From assembly GCA_964563855.1 (NCBI GenBank), contig CAZLYU010000014.1:1-64000 (forward strand): DNA of 64,000 nucleotides, written 5' to 3'. The notes below the pieces were generated by a model that searched no databases, was not told where the DNA came from, and saw only the letters and a program-made list of their open reading frames with translations. This document shows positions 9,194 through 17,835 of the stretch, piece after piece (position 1 is the first letter of the stretch; each line of letters opens with the position of its first letter). Made by a program: the position numbers and the translations under genes. Source of the stretch: JAFGRR01 sp964563855 (GTDB lineage: Bacteria > Planctomycetota > Phycisphaerae > UBA1845 > Fen-1342).

Positions 9194-9595
9194 TTAGCGT
9201 CTGGGAGGGTGAAAGACGTCGTTTTCGGGGGCTTCTGGCGGCGACTCGGCCGCGAGTTCGAAGAGCGTCGTCATCCGCTGAGCGCCGACCTGTAGCGGGA
9301 TGGCGAGCACGGGAGGACAGGTCGGCTTCGCGCTGCTGCACGGCGCCGGGCAGCCGGGCGGGCAATCGCATGGATTGCGGCCGTCGTCGGATTCGTCGGT
9401 TGGGTTGGATGACTGCGGACTGCTGTGGGGTTGCGGCTGACTGCAGCATGAAGGCATCGAAACCGCCATTACCGGTTGCTGCTCGACGTCGTGACTCGGT
9501 TCGCAGCAACAGGCGGACACCGGCGGCGCGGCAAGGCCAACGGTCGCGAGCAGCACGCAGATCGTGCATGCGAGTTTTAGGGTCGCAACGATCAT
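9194..9595 (-). CDS. small cysteine-rich exported protein
   Basis: This 133-residue protein begins with a clear signal peptide (ATLKLACTICVLLATVGLA, cleavage near PPVSA). It continues with a Cys-, Pro- and Ser-rich region (SACCCEP, PSCCSQP, PCDCPPGCPAPC) and ends in a short tail with a few His residues. A longer in-frame start at 9637 adds no signal-like sequence, so the ATG at 9595 is preferred. It is co-oriented with the ABC export operon and lies 230 bases upstream of its first gene, and a dyad element sits just upstream of it. Clustered Cys suggest metal binding or heavy disulphide linkage, which is inference only. No family recognised. Confidence 0.6.
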   Translation of the reverse strand: MIVATLKLACTICVLLATVGLAAPPVSACCCEPSHDVEQQPVMAVSMPSCCSQPQPHSSPQSSNPTDESDDGRNPCDCPPGCPAPCSSAKPTCPPVLAIPLQVGAQRMTTLFELAAESPPEAPENDVFHPPRR

Positions 9596-9646
9596 GTACT
9601 GGACATCGTAGCAAGTGTGCGCCGGGTTTGTGAACATTCCGGACGA

Positions 9647-9672
9647 CTTTACAACACCGTCGGGCTGTAAAG
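9647..9672. promoter_or_regulatory. dyad CTTTACA-N12-TGTAAAG, possible operator
   Basis: A perfect 7-base inverted repeat with a 12-base spacer lies 51-77 bases upstream of the start of the Cys-rich gene. The 19-base centre-to-centre distance of the arms is about two helical turns, as expected for a dimeric repressor or activator. No regulator gene is adjacent, so the binding protein is unknown. Confidence 0.4.
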
Positions 9673-9683
9673 CCTGATCGTCA

Positions 9684-10313
9684 TTATCGCCCCCTTGGGC
9701 GTTCGGCGAGCCAGCGCTGCGCGGCGAGGAACACGTCGGTCGATACCTCGTGTCCGCCGGGGCCGATATGAATCTTCACGTTGGCGCCGGCGTCGCTCAG
9801 CAGTGCGCCAAGGGCCTCGATCTGCTCGGGCGGGGCGATCGGATCGAGCCGGCCGCCTGCAATCAGAATCTGCACGCCGGACAGATCGGGTGTGGGGTCG
9901 GGTCGGAACGGGACCATCGGGCTCAGCAGCACGGCGGAGCGCAAGACGCCGGGACGCAACAGGAGGATGGCGGCGGCGATATTTGCGCCGTTTGAGAAGC
10001 CGAGGGCGGTGAGGTGCGCCGGGTCGATTTGGTAGTGCTGCACAGCGGTCTCGATCCAATCGGCGAGGACGTTGGTGCGGCCGCGTAGATCGTCGACGTC
10101 GAAGACGCCTTCCGACAGGCGTCGAAAGAAGCGTGGCATGCCGTTTTCGCGGACGTTGCCGAGCGGGCTGAGGCGTGCGGCGTGCGGGTCGAGCGCCGTG
10201 GCCAGAGGCAGCATGTCGCGTTCGTCGCCGCCAGTGCCGTGCAATAGCAGCAGCGTGCGCCCGACGGTGTTGTCGACGGGTTGGTAAACGTGTTGGTGGT
10301 GATTGAGACTCAT
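9684..10313 (-). CDS. alpha/beta hydrolase (carboxylesterase/phospholipase type)
   Basis: This 209-residue cytoplasmic hydrolase of the carboxylesterase-2 type shows an oxyanion region (LLLLHGTGGDE), the nucleophile elbow G-F-S-N-G, a catalytic Asp in GGRLDPIAPP and a C-terminal His in GPGGHE, so the Ser-Asp-His triad is intact. The family cleaves short acyl esters or, in some members, hydroquinone- or azoreductase-linked substrates; the substrate here is not known. An in-frame TTG at 10376 would extend the N-terminus into the RND gene's stop, but the ATG at 10313 fits family length. It is the last gene of the minus-strand RND cluster. Confidence 0.85.
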   Translation of the reverse strand: MSLNHHQHVYQPVDNTVGRTLLLLHGTGGDERDMLPLATALDPHAARLSPLGNVRENGMPRFFRRLSEGVFDVDDLRGRTNVLADWIETAVQHYQIDPAHLTALGFSNGANIAAAILLLRPGVLRSAVLLSPMVPFRPDPTPDLSGVQILIAGGRLDPIAPPEQIEALGALLSDAGANVKIHIGPGGHEVSTDVFLAAQRWLAERPRGR

Positions 10314-10372
10314 GCGGGGTTGGATGCCGCGGCTCGGCAGTGACGTTTCAGGCGGGGCCTGAGCCGCGGGGG

Positions 10373-13300
10373 TCAACGATCGTGGGTGATCGCCGGGGCG
10401 CCCGATCCGCCGGCGGTGGTTGCGGCTGGCGCCGCGCCCAGCGCGCGTTGGATGGCGAAGACGAGCGACAGCACGCTGGGCACGAGGAGCAGCGTCCCCA
10501 GCGTGGCGACGAGCAGTCCGCCGAGCATGACCGACGCGAGTCCGCGATAGAGCTCGCTGCCGGCGCCGGGAATGAAGACGAGCGGCGCCTGTCCGGCGAT
10601 GGTGGTCATGGTGGTCATGAGGATGGGGCGAATGCGGGCGGCGATGGCCTGGCGAACCGCTTCGTCATGCTCGAGGCCGTGAATCCGCACGTTGCGCAGG
10701 GCCTGATCGACGAGCAGAATGGCGTTGTTGACGACGATGCCGACGAGAATGACGAAACCGAGGAACGTAACGACGTCGAGCAGTTGAATCTGCTGCGACG
10801 TGGTCATGAGCGTACCGAGGTAACAGAGCTTGAGGCCGAGGAAGCCGCCAAAGATCGCGAGCGGCACGCTGAACATGATGACGAAGGGGTATACCCAGCT
10901 CTCGTACAGCGCGGCCATGAGCAGATAGACGATGAGCACCGAGAGGAAGAAGCGACTGGCGCCGATGTTCAGCAGCGACGCGAGCGTGAAGCCTTCCCAC
11001 TCGCCGATCATGGTGTTGCGGGCTTCGACGAGCTTGTCGGCGTTGCCTGCCAGCGAGACGGTGACGTTCGGGGGAATCGCCCCCGCCTCTCGCAGCGATG
11101 GGACGATGTCGTTGGTGATGTCGTTAATGACGGCTTCGAGCGAGATCGCGTCGCTGGGGTTCACCGTGAGCGTGACGGCCCGTTGGCGTTCGAGACGGTT
11201 GATCTGGTCGAGGGCTGATGTGCTGACCTGTTGCACTGCCGCGGAGAGGGGCACGATGCCGCCGCGGGATGAGTAGATCGGTGTTTCGGCGATCTCGGGC
11301 GTGGAGCGATTGTCGCGTCCTTGGACGAGCAGGCTGATGTCGATGGTGTCGCCGCCCTCGAAGCGGAAGTCGCCGACATAGGCGCCTTCGACGGCGGCCT
11401 CGACGACGAGGCCGACATCGAGCACGGTGAGGCCGAGTTCTGCGGCGCGTTCGCGATCGGGCACGATCTGGAGTTCGGGGCGCCCAAGGGCGAAGTTTTG
11501 CGGATCGGGCTGCACGAAGCCGTACTTCTGCATGGTCGCGCCCATCACCGCGCCGGCCGCCTGGGTGACGGCTTCGAGGCTGTCGCTCTGGACGCGTATC
11601 TCGACGCTGCTGCCGCCGCCGATGCGCCGGCCGAAAATGCTGGTCTGCTGGAAGAAGCCGAAGACGCCTGGAATCTTGCCGGCGGCGACGGTGAGGAGGT
11701 TGGCGACGGGGCGCACCCGGGCGTCGTCGGCGCTGCGGGCGCCCATGAAGGCGCCGCCATTGAAGGTGACGAAGAAGAAGTGCGCGATTGGCGGCGGCGG
11801 GGTGAGCCACTCGCGGCGAATGCGGTCGCGCTGGAGGCGCGCGGTGAGGTTCCACCAGGGCGGCTCGGGGCCGGCCAATTCGCGGACGCCGCCGCTCGCG
11901 AGCATGCCCTGTGCGATTTCGGACCACTCTGCTTGCAGGGTTTCGATATCGACGTTGGGGTCTTTTCCGCCGGCGCGCCAGTAGGGAGCGACGACCGACT
12001 CGACCGTGGCGCCCATGCGGCGATACTCATCCGTCGCATAGCCCGGCGGCGTCAGGAGCACGCCGAACACCAGATTGCGATTGCCCTTGGGCAGATAGGT
12101 GGTCTCGGGCAACAGGAATGGCAGCAGTGCGAAAGACGCGCTGATCATGAACGCGATGACGAACACGCGCAACACCGGCTGGCGCACAATGCCGCCGATG
12201 AATCGGCTGGCGTGTCGCGCCAGGCCGTGGGCTTCGTGGGCCTGGTCATGGCTGGCGATCGTGGAGCGGTTTTGCCGGCGGCTGAGGAAACGCGCGGCCA
12301 TCGTCGGCACGACCGTGAGGGCCACCATGAGCGACAGTCCGACGGCGGCGACGGTGGCGATGCTGATGTCGCGGAAGAGCTGGCCGGCTTCCTGCTGCAC
12401 GAGGATGACGGGGATGAATACCGCCATGGTTGTGAGGGTGCTGGCGAGCACCGCGCCCCAGACTTCGCTGGCGCCGTCCATCGCCGCCTGGACGGGGCGT
12501 TTGCCCATTTCGTAGTGGCGATAGATGTTTTCGAGCACGACGATGGCGTTGTCGACAATCATGCCGACTGCGAACGCCAGCCCGGCGAGCGAGATGACGT
12601 TGATGGTTCGGCCGAGGCCCCAGACGACGACGAGCGTGCCGACGACGGCGATGGGGATGGCGAGCGCGACCACGAGCGTCGGTCGCCAACTACGCAAGAA
12701 GACCAGCAACACGACGATGGCGAGTGCGCCGCCGATCATCATGTTGGTGCGCACCATTGCAATCGCCTGATCGATGTAGACGGTCTCGTCGTAGACCTGG
12801 ACGAGCTCGAGCTTGAGGCCTTGGTGCGGCGTGGAGAGCACCTCGCGATTGATGGCGGCGATCGCGGTGCGGAGACCTTCCATGGTTTTGATCACGTTCG
12901 CACCGGTTTGGCGGCGGACCGGGAACGCGAGGACGTATTGTCCCTTGCTGCGCACGAAGCCGTATTGTTTGCGGAAGCCGTGCTGCACGTCGGCGACGTC
13001 GCGGATGTAGACCGGACCGCCGGCGGTGTCGGCGACCACGGTGTTCAGCACTTGTTCGATGTTCTCGTACTGCCCGAGCGTGCGTACGGTGAAGTCGCGT
13101 TTGCCTTCCGACACCGCGCCGGCGGAGACGTTGGTATTCTGCCGTCGCAATGCGGTGGCGACCTGTTCAAATGTCAGGCCGCGGGCGGCGAGGTTGGCCG
13201 CGTCGACGAGCACCTGCACTTCGCGCTGCATGCCGCCGTAGATGTCGGTGGAGCCCACGCCGGGTACGCGGTCGAGACGCGGCTGGATGAAGTCTTCGGC

Positions 13301-13777
13301 GAAGTCGAACAGTTCGGGGGCGCGGGCGTCGTCGCCATCGCGGGTGTGCAAAATGAGCCAAGCGATTTCGTTGTCGCGGGCGGTATCGGCGGCGGCGAGC
13401 ACCGGCTCTTCCGCGTCGACCGGATACTCACTGACCTGGCCGAGGCGGTTGTCGGCCTCGCGGATGGCGGCGTCGCGGCTGATGTCGGGATAGAACTCGA
13501 GCGTGATTTCCGCTTCGTTGTAGCGGGCGACGCTCTTCATCTCCTTCAGACCCTGGACGTTGCGTAGCTCTTCCTCCTGCCGTTCGACGATCTCGCGTTC
13601 GATCTCTTGCGGGCTGGCGCCGAACCAGCGGGTCGTGATGGTGACGATCGGCACGTCGACCGTGGGCGTGAGCTGTACGGGCATTTGCGTGAGGGCCAGT
13701 GAGCCGAACAGCAGCACCAGCAACACGCCAACAGAGACGCCGACCGGTCGTTTCACGCAGAGCGCGATGATGTTCAC
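10373..13777 (-). CDS. RND efflux permease, HAE-like (VDN/VNN subtype)
   Basis: This 1134-residue inner-membrane proton-driven pump has the RND layout: TM1 at residues 10-30, a large periplasmic loop, TM2-6 with GMIVDNAIVVLEN, a second periplasmic loop, and TM8-12 with GIVVNNAILLVDQ. Compared with AcrB, the second TM4 Asp is Asn and the TM10 Lys is absent, as in the SwrC-like branch, so proton relay detail differs from AcrB. It overlaps the adaptor gene by four bases (ATGA) and no outer-membrane factor follows. Substrates could be drugs, lipids or surfactant-like molecules. Length is slightly above the usual 1020-1060, mostly in the second periplasmic region. Confidence 0.93.
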   Translation of the reverse strand: MNIIALCVKRPVGVSVGVLLVLLFGSLALTQMPVQLTPTVDVPIVTITTRWFGASPQEIEREIVERQEEELRNVQGLKEMKSVARYNEAEITLEFYPDISRDAAIREADNRLGQVSEYPVDAEEPVLAAADTARDNEIAWLILHTRDGDDARAPELFDFAEDFIQPRLDRVPGVGSTDIYGGMQREVQVLVDAANLAARGLTFEQVATALRRQNTNVSAGAVSEGKRDFTVRTLGQYENIEQVLNTVVADTAGGPVYIRDVADVQHGFRKQYGFVRSKGQYVLAFPVRRQTGANVIKTMEGLRTAIAAINREVLSTPHQGLKLELVQVYDETVYIDQAIAMVRTNMMIGGALAIVVLLVFLRSWRPTLVVALAIPIAVVGTLVVVWGLGRTINVISLAGLAFAVGMIVDNAIVVLENIYRHYEMGKRPVQAAMDGASEVWGAVLASTLTTMAVFIPVILVQQEAGQLFRDISIATVAAVGLSLMVALTVVPTMAARFLSRRQNRSTIASHDQAHEAHGLARHASRFIGGIVRQPVLRVFVIAFMISASFALLPFLLPETTYLPKGNRNLVFGVLLTPPGYATDEYRRMGATVESVVAPYWRAGGKDPNVDIETLQAEWSEIAQGMLASGGVRELAGPEPPWWNLTARLQRDRIRREWLTPPPPIAHFFFVTFNGGAFMGARSADDARVRPVANLLTVAAGKIPGVFGFFQQTSIFGRRIGGGSSVEIRVQSDSLEAVTQAAGAVMGATMQKYGFVQPDPQNFALGRPELQIVPDRERAAELGLTVLDVGLVVEAAVEGAYVGDFRFEGGDTIDISLLVQGRDNRSTPEIAETPIYSSRGGIVPLSAAVQQVSTSALDQINRLERQRAVTLTVNPSDAISLEAVINDITNDIVPSLREAGAIPPNVTVSLAGNADKLVEARNTMIGEWEGFTLASLLNIGASRFFLSVLIVYLLMAALYESWVYPFVIMFSVPLAIFGGFLGLKLCYLGTLMTTSQQIQLLDVVTFLGFVILVGIVVNNAILLVDQALRNVRIHGLEHDEAVRQAIAARIRPILMTTMTTIAGQAPLVFIPGAGSELYRGLASVMLGGLLVATLGTLLLVPSVLSLVFAIQRALGAAPAATTAGGSGAPAITHDR

Positions 13778-15078
13778 TGGGCTCCGTCCCCGCTGGCTTC
13801 GGTGCGCAGCGCGGCGGCCGGGGCGTCGTCGGCGGCGGCATCGGCATCGAGCGGCTGGCCCTGCATGTTGGTGGGGATGACTGGGGACGGTCCGCGGAGG
13901 CGCTCATTGGCCCGCACCACGACCCAATCGCCGGCGCGAACGCCGTTCGCACTGATCTCGACGTAGCCGTCAGACTGCAGTCCGGTTTCGACGGCGACGG
14001 GCATGGCCATTTCCCCCCGGATGACGTAGAGCTGTTTGCTGAGTCCTTGCGGAATGATGGCGTCGAGCGGGGCCATCAGCCGCGGCGCGGCCGGGCCGGA
14101 TGGAACCCTGGCGCGCACAAACATGCCGGGGAGGACCTCGTGCTCGGTGTTTTGCAGATCGATCTCGATCGGGAACGTACGGGCGGCGTCGCGCCCGAGG
14201 GGAATGCGTCGGGTGATCGGGGCGGTGCGGAGGTCGCGCAGCGCCGGCAATTCGAGGGTGACATCGACGCCGGGTTTGGCGAACGCCACGACCGACTCGG
14301 GGACATCGAGGCGCACGCGGACGGTGTCGACGTGGATGATCTCGAAGACGGCTTCGCCTTGCTCGACCCACTCACCGATTTCCAATAGGCGATCGGTGAT
14401 GAAGCCGGTGAACGGGGCGCGAATCGCCGCTCGGTCGACATCGCGCTCGAGTCGCGTCACGACGGCGCGCTGGGCGGCGACGGCCTCGCGCGCCGCGAGG
14501 ATGACTTCGGCCCGGGGGCCGTTCTTCGCGAGGTCGCGCTCGGCGGCGGCGCGTGCTTTGCGGCCGGCGGCGGCGGCGAAGTTCATGTCGGTTTCGATCT
14601 TTTCTTTGACGCTGCCCGCTCCGCGCTCGAACAACTGGTTGACGCGGGTCTGTTCGCGGGACCAGAGGTCGTAGAGTGCCTCGGCCTCCTGCAGGTCGGC
14701 TTCGGCGCGCTGGACCTCCTCGGTGCGGGTGCCGGCTTCGAGCTCGGCGAGGGCGGCTTCGAGCTCGGCGAGCCGGCCGCGGGCCTCTTCGAGACGGAGC
14801 TCAGCGACGTCGCTATTGAGCCGCGCGACGACGTCGCCTGTTGAAACATACGCCCCCGTTCCAGCCACGAACTCCGTGAGCAAGCCCTCGACTTCGGATG
14901 CGACCGCGGCCACGCGGTCGGCTGTGACGCTGCCGACGACCGGTATGGAAGGCGAAACGGACCGTTGCTCGAGGCGGGCCGCTTGAACAGCTTGGGGCGG
15001 CATCTGGGCGTTGGCGGCGGTCGCGCCGAGCGTCAGGCCGAGGAGAGCAACACGAATTGGGCGGGTCAAGCAGAACAT
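13774..15078 (-). CDS. RND periplasmic adaptor (membrane-fusion protein)
   Basis: This 434-residue adaptor has an N-terminal signal peptide (RVALLGLTLGATAANA), a lipoyl domain split around a helical hairpin of about 125 residues rich in Glu/Ala/Arg, a beta-barrel domain (VRVRLDVPESVVAFAKPG) and a membrane-proximal domain. The lipoyl half RAPFTGFITDRLLEIGEWVEQG is clear. It is translated ahead of its pump with a four-base overlap. The acidic, Ala-rich last 30 residues are probably disordered. The start faces the long leader of fusA, so this intergenic region holds divergent promoters. Confidence 0.92.
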   Translation of the reverse strand: MFCLTRPIRVALLGLTLGATAANAQMPPQAVQAARLEQRSVSPSIPVVGSVTADRVAAVASEVEGLLTEFVAGTGAYVSTGDVVARLNSDVAELRLEEARGRLAELEAALAELEAGTRTEEVQRAEADLQEAEALYDLWSREQTRVNQLFERGAGSVKEKIETDMNFAAAAGRKARAAAERDLAKNGPRAEVILAAREAVAAQRAVVTRLERDVDRAAIRAPFTGFITDRLLEIGEWVEQGEAVFEIIHVDTVRVRLDVPESVVAFAKPGVDVTLELPALRDLRTAPITRRIPLGRDAARTFPIEIDLQNTEHEVLPGMFVRARVPSGPAAPRLMAPLDAIIPQGLSKQLYVIRGEMAMPVAVETGLQSDGYVEISANGVRAGDWVVVRANERLRGPSPVIPTNMQGQPLDADAAADDAPAAALRTEASGDGAQ

Positions 15079-15557
15079 TGGGGGGCGGGTGCTCCTCGGG
15101 GAACGGGCCTGACGGCACGCCGCCTGACCAAATGAATGGTAGGCGTGTGGCGAGGGTCGGGCAATCTGGCATTGGTTGCGCTTGGCGCGGCGTATGTAAA
15201 GATGTTATGAGTTCCCTCGGTCGATAGTTGAATGTCAACGGCGGTGCGAGTAATCTCCTTCGTCGAGAGGGTGTTAGCGGAGATCGCGCCTTGCTTGCGC
15301 GGTCATTGAAGCCGTATGAACACCGACCGGTCCGGCGGCGCGGGGCGATTCGCCGGCAGCCCCTCAGCGAGGGGTGAAGCCCAGTTGAGCAGGTCAACGC
15401 CACCAGAGGCGTGACGTCGGCATGCTCCTCCGAATGACGAGCTCTTAGCCACTTTTGCGTGGGCCGCGTCTGGTAAACCCGAGGCCCGGCGAAAGCGGAC
15501 GAACACGACGCGACGTGAGCGTCGGATGATTGAGGTGATTTTGCAGGCGGCGACGTG
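15079..15557 (+). other. intergenic region and long fusA leader with promoter-like site and hairpins
   Basis: No convincing gene lies in these 479 bases. A candidate promoter for fusA is TTGGCG (15182-15187), a 17-base spacer and TTATGA (15205-15210); it would give a leader of about 340 bases. Within the leader small stems can be drawn: CCCCT/AGGGG around 15359-15373, CGCC/GGCG near 15400-15415, and CGACG-TGAG-CGTCG at 15511-15524. No known riboswitch core was recognised. GC-rich sequence yields hairpins by chance, so regulatory function is only a suggestion. Confidence 0.3.
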
Positions 15558-17648
15558 ATGGAACTCAGCAAACTACGCAACATCGGCATTTCGGCGCACA
15601 TCGACTCGGGCAAGACCACCCTCACCGAGCGAATCCTGTACTACACCGGCCGCACGCACAAGATCGGCGAAGTGCGTGGCGGCGGCGACGGTGCGGTGAT
15701 GGATCACATGGAGCTCGAGAAGGAGCGCGGCATCACGATCACCTCGGCCGCGACCAACGTGAGCTGGGGCGAGCACGTGATCAACCTGATCGATACGCCG
15801 GGCCACGTCGACTTCACGGTTGAGGTCGAGCGTTCGCTGCGCGTGCTGGATGGCGCCATTTTGGTGCTGTGCGGCGTGGGCGGCGTGCAGTCGCAGTCGC
15901 TGACCGTCGACCGTCAGATGAAGCGCTACAACGTGCCGCGGATCGCGTTTATCAACAAGCTTGATCGCACGGGCGCCGACCCGGCCCGCGTGATCACCGA
16001 GATCGAGAACAAGCTGGGTCTCGAAGCGGTGGCGCTGCAGCTTCCGATCGGGCTCGAGAACGACCACACCGGCGTGATCGACCTGATCACGATGAAGGCG
16101 CTGTTCTTCGACGGCGAGCGCGGTGAGGCGGTTCGGATTGCTGAGATTCCGGGCGATCTCAAAGAGCAGGCGGATCGTGCGCGGCACGGTCTGCTTGACA
16201 CGATTTCGCTGTATGACGACGAGCTGATGGAGATGCTGCTGGAAGAGAAGCAGCCCAGCGAAGAGCAGTTGCGGACGACCATTCGTCGGCTGACCGTCTC
16301 GCGCGACATTGTTCCGGTCATGATGGGCAGCGCGTTCAAGAACAAGGGCGTGCAGCCGTTGCTCGACGCGATCGTCAGTTACCTGCCTTCGCCGCTCGAT
16401 CAGATGTATTACGCGAAGGACAATGACAACGACGGGGCGGAGGTCGCAATCTCGTCCGATCCTGACGGCCCGCTGGTGTGCATGGCGTTTAAGCTGGTCG
16501 ACGAGCAGTTTGGACAGCTCACGTATACCCGCATCTACCAAGGCAAGATCAGCAAGGGCGACCAGGTCATCAACACGCGCACGCGGAAGCGCGTCCGCAT
16601 CGGCCGCATGGTGAAGATGCACGCGAACGACAAGCAAGACGTCGAAGTGGCGTCGGCGGGCGATATCGTCGCGTTTGTCGGCGTCGATTGCGCGTCGGGC
16701 GACACCTTCTGCGACGAGCGGGTGAACTACTCGCTGGAAAACATTCACGCACCCGAGCCGGTCATCACGCTCGCGATTTCGGTCGCGAAGGGCGGCGATC
16801 GCGACAAGCTCAGCAAAGCGCTGCAGCGGTTCGTCCGCGAAGACCCCACGTTCCACGTCTACACCGATCAGGAGTCGGGCGAGACGATCATCGCCGGCGT
16901 CGGTGAGTTGCAGCTCGAGGTTTACATCGAGCGCATCAAACGTGAGTACGGCGTCGCGGTCGAGGTCGGCGCGCCGAAGGTGAACTATCGCGAGGCGCCG
17001 ACGGCGGTCTCGAAGTTCGACTACAAACACAAGAAGCAAACCGGTGGTTCGGGTCAGTACGGTCACGTGGTCGGCACGATGGAGCCGCTGCCGGACGACG
17101 CCGAGAACGAGTACGAGTTTGAGAACAAGGTGTTCGGCGGTCGCATTCCGACCGAGTACATCCCCTCGTGCGACAAAGGCTTTAAAGATGCGACGGGCAA
17201 GGGTCCGCTCGCGGGTTATCCGGTCGTGCGGGTGAAGATGATTCTCGAAGACGGGTCGAGCCACTCGGTCGACTCATCGGACATGGCGTTCCAGACCGCG
17301 GCCCGCGACGCGTTCAAGCAGGCGTATGAGAAGGCGAAGCCGGCGATTCTGGAACCGATCATGCGGGTCGAGGTCGAGTGCCCGACGCACAACCAGGGCT
17401 CGGTGGTGGGCGATCTGACCAGTCGTCGCGGTATGGTGCAGAGCACCGATCCGAAAGGCGATACGACCAACATCATCGCCGAGGTGCCGCTGAGCGAGAT
17501 GTTCGGATATGCGACCGACCTGCGGTCGATGACGCAGGGCCAGGGCACGTTCTCGATGGAGTTCGCCGCCTATCGCCAGGCGCCGAAGAGCGTGCAGGAA
17601 GAGATCATCACCAAGGCCCGCGATCGTCAAAAGGCCGGCGCGAAGTAG
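15558..17648 (+). CDS. fusA: elongation factor G, mitochondrial EF-G1-like subfamily
   Basis: This GTPase drives ribosomal translocation. Domains in order are the G domain (about 1-290: AHIDSGKTT G1, RGITI switch I, DTPGH G3, NKLD G4), domain II, domain III, domain IV (KFDYKHKKQTGGSGQYGHV) and domain V. The P-loop reads HIDSGKTT where canonical EF-G has HIDAGKTT, and the switch-I region carries the VRGGGDGAVMDHMELEKERGITI form typical of mitochondrial EF-G1 and its spirochaete/planctomycete relatives. In-frame GTG (15555) and ATG (15558) are adjacent; ATG is chosen. The upstream AGGCGG is a weak ribosome site. The gene stands alone, not in the str operon, and a strong terminator follows. Confidence 0.95.
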   Translation: MELSKLRNIGISAHIDSGKTTLTERILYYTGRTHKIGEVRGGGDGAVMDHMELEKERGITITSAATNVSWGEHVINLIDTPGHVDFTVEVERSLRVLDGAILVLCGVGGVQSQSLTVDRQMKRYNVPRIAFINKLDRTGADPARVITEIENKLGLEAVALQLPIGLENDHTGVIDLITMKALFFDGERGEAVRIAEIPGDLKEQADRARHGLLDTISLYDDELMEMLLEEKQPSEEQLRTTIRRLTVSRDIVPVMMGSAFKNKGVQPLLDAIVSYLPSPLDQMYYAKDNDNDGAEVAISSDPDGPLVCMAFKLVDEQFGQLTYTRIYQGKISKGDQVINTRTRKRVRIGRMVKMHANDKQDVEVASAGDIVAFVGVDCASGDTFCDERVNYSLENIHAPEPVITLAISVAKGGDRDKLSKALQRFVREDPTFHVYTDQESGETIIAGVGELQLEVYIERIKREYGVAVEVGAPKVNYREAPTAVSKFDYKHKKQTGGSGQYGHVVGTMEPLPDDAENEYEFENKVFGGRIPTEYIPSCDKGFKDATGKGPLAGYPVVRVKMILEDGSSHSVDSSDMAFQTAARDAFKQAYEKAKPAILEPIMRVEVECPTHNQGSVVGDLTSRRGMVQSTDPKGDTTNIIAEVPLSEMFGYATDLRSMTQGQGTFSMEFAAYRQAPKSVQEEIITKARDRQKAGAK

Positions 17649-17702
17649 CCGTTGTTGCGCGGTGGGCGTTCAGCGCCCGGCGACGCCTGTTGATTTGGCC
17701 GC

Positions 17703-17739
17703 ACGGCCCGCGTCTTCGGCTGATGCGGGCCGTTTTGTT
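17703..17739 (+). terminator. rho-independent terminator of fusA
   Basis: A perfect 9-base stem (ACGGCCCGC/GCGGGCCGT) with a 13-base loop is followed by TTTTGTT. It lies 55 bases after the fusA stop and before aspS, so aspS probably has its own promoter. Confidence 0.8.
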
Positions 17740-17835
17740 GCGCGGGGCTGTGCAGGTTGAACAACGTGGTACACTTCGCCCGCTTTGTCGCTTGGATTCG
17801 ACCGCACCGGTCGCTGTCTCGAGGAGTCTCGAACC

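Noticed and set aside
11321..13567. Plus-strand open frame of 748 codons opposite the RND pump
   Set aside because: Composition is Asp/Glu/Gly/His-rich with no motif, and it lies wholly within a well-supported gene on the other strand.
15573..17264. Minus-strand open frame of 563 codons opposite fusA
   Set aside because: Shadow of fusA codon usage; no recognisable domain or start context.
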